Shown here: one piece after another, positions 13,211 to 13,958 of the stretch
Position numbering within the stretch: position 1 is the first letter of the stretch
How the letters are laid out: each line of letters begins with the position of its first letter
Assembly (NCBI GenBank): GCA_029939635.1
Contig: JAOZSN010000012.1
Span: 13,998-27,955, forward strand
Origin: Deltaproteobacteria bacterium
Lineage (GTDB): Bacteria; Desulfobacterota; Desulfobulbia; Desulfobulbales; SURF-16
Reading direction: 5' to 3'
Length of the DNA: 13,958 bases
Translations under genes and position numbers: made by a program
Notes under the pieces: model-generated
What the model was told of the DNA's origin: nothing
What the model saw: the letters and a program-made list of their open reading frames with translations, nothing else
Databases searched by the model: none

Positions 13211-13958
13211 ATGAAGATGACAGGCACCCAGGCATTTATTAAATGTCTGGAGGAAGAAAATGTTCAAACAATTTTCGGTTTCCCTGGAGGAGCTGTAATT
13301 GATCTTTTTGATACCATTTTGCAACAGGATAAGATTCATCATGTCCTTGTCCGCCATGAGCAGGCTGCTGTCCATGCGGCAGATGCCTATGCGCGGGTAA
13401 ATGGTGATGTAGGTGTTGCTCTGGTTACCTCTGGGCCTGGTGCCACTAATACAGTAACCGGTATTGCCACTGCTTATCTAGACTCCATTCCAATTGTTGT
13501 TTTCTCTGGCCAGGTACCCACTCCTCTTATAGGTAATGATGCCTTTCAGGAGGTTGATATCGTTGGTATCACACGCCCTTGTACCAAGCACAATTATCTT
13601 ATTAAGGACATAAAGGATCTGGTGCCTACAATTCGTGAGGCTTTTCATGTGGCTCGCAGTGGTCGTCCTGGCCCTGTTCTCATTGATTTGCCCAAGGACG
13701 TTATGGCTTCAATGCTCAACTTCCCTGCCAAGAAAGCAGTGAAGATGAGAACCTACAAGCCTACCTATGAGCCTCATCCAGGTCAGATAGAAAAGGCGTG
13801 TAAGACCATATTGAATGCCAAGCGTCCTGTTCTTTATATTGGTGGTGGTGTAATTCTTGGCAAGGCCAGTGACCAGCTTACTGAATTAGCTAAGAAACTT
13901 GATATTCCGGTTACCATGACCCTCATGGGGCTTGGTGGCTTCCCTGGTACCGATGCTC
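13211..13958 (+). CDS. ilvB: Acetolactate synthase large (catalytic) subunit, 5' part; runs off the window
   Basis: The enzyme uses thiamine diphosphate to condense two pyruvates (or pyruvate and 2-oxobutyrate), the first shared step of valine, leucine and isoleucine synthesis. The 249 residues visible cover the ThDP pyrimidine-binding domain and the beginning of the central domain. Signatures are MTGTQAFIKCLEEENV, IFGFPGGAVIDLFD (21-34), catalytic Glu50 in RHEQAAVHAADAYAR, TSGPGATNTVTGIATAYLDSIP (73-94, where the family has this exact pattern), GNDAFQEVDIVGITRPCTKHNYL (108-130), GRPGPVLIDLPKDV (151-164), and the start of the second domain YIGGGV (209-214). It opens after a good AGGA site. 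The reading frame is open to the last base; the C-terminal ThDP half is missing. Symbol ilvB is used for the large subunit in general; the paralogue (ilvB, ilvG or ilvI type) cannot be told. Confidence 0.95.
   Translation, partial: MKMTGTQAFIKCLEEENVQTIFGFPGGAVIDLFDTILQQDKIHHVLVRHEQAAVHAADAYARVNGDVGVALVTSGPGATNTVTGIATAYLDSIPIVVFSGQVPTPLIGNDAFQEVDIVGITRPCTKHNYLIKDIKDLVPTIREAFHVARSGRPGPVLIDLPKDVMASMLNFPAKKAVKMRTYKPTYEPHPGQIEKACKTILNAKRPVLYIGGGVILGKASDQLTELAKKLDIPVTMTLMGLGGFPGTDA

Overview
The window is chromosomal DNA of moderate GC content with housekeeping and envelope genes. It most resembles a Gram-negative anaerobic deltaproteobacterium (Desulfobacterota), and I would guess the Desulfobulbaceae/Desulfotalea group. 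The grounds are lipid A genes (an outer membrane), the futalosine menaquinone route (mqnB, mqnD), and the style of the AsmA-like and DUF4105 proteins. The genus is inferred from gene content, not from a database match. I see no tRNA, rRNA, CRISPR array, transposase, phage gene or defence system.

Layout. Bases 1-6705 are all on the + strand: the 3' end of a YfcE/MJ0936-type phosphoesterase, a four-S1-domain RNA-binding protein, a lipoprotein lipase/esterase, a 1062-residue AsmA/YhdP-like membrane-anchored protein, and a DUF4105 membrane protein whose ATG overlaps the preceding stop. Bases 6848-9145 are on the - strand: a small membrane-anchored hypothetical protein, then lpxD and lpxA one base apart, converging on the DUF4105 gene. 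Bases 9348-13958 return to the + strand: a YfgM-like TPR membrane protein, panC, panD, mqnB (overlapping panD by one base), mqnD, and the 5' part of an acetolactate synthase large subunit gene.

Function. The first two thirds are dominated by envelope lipid work: a lipoprotein lipase, an AsmA-family protein (a clan tied to inter-membrane phospholipid transport), a DUF4105 protein (the family that gave its periplasmic domain to the Lnb lipoprotein N-acyltransferase), and lipid A acylation. The last third is cofactor and amino-acid synthesis: pantothenate (panC, panD), menaquinone (mqnB, mqnD) and branched-chain amino acids (ilvB-like).

The most unusual material lies between the genes. Heptanucleotide-period repeat tracts sit at three gene junctions (351-371, 1617-1701, 12206-12240) and spill into coding sequence twice. 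A nested A/T-rich inverted repeat lies before panC (10027-10130). A 108-nt, gap-free imperfect hairpin lies between panC and panD (11039-11146), and its non-Watson-Crick pairs are mostly G.U in the sense RNA. A REP-like inverted doublet separates the convergent genes (6725-6782). The genes following the repeat tracts tend to lack a clear Shine-Dalgarno sequence. I found no convincing wholly new multi-gene system; the repeat family and the panC-panD hairpin are the best leads.
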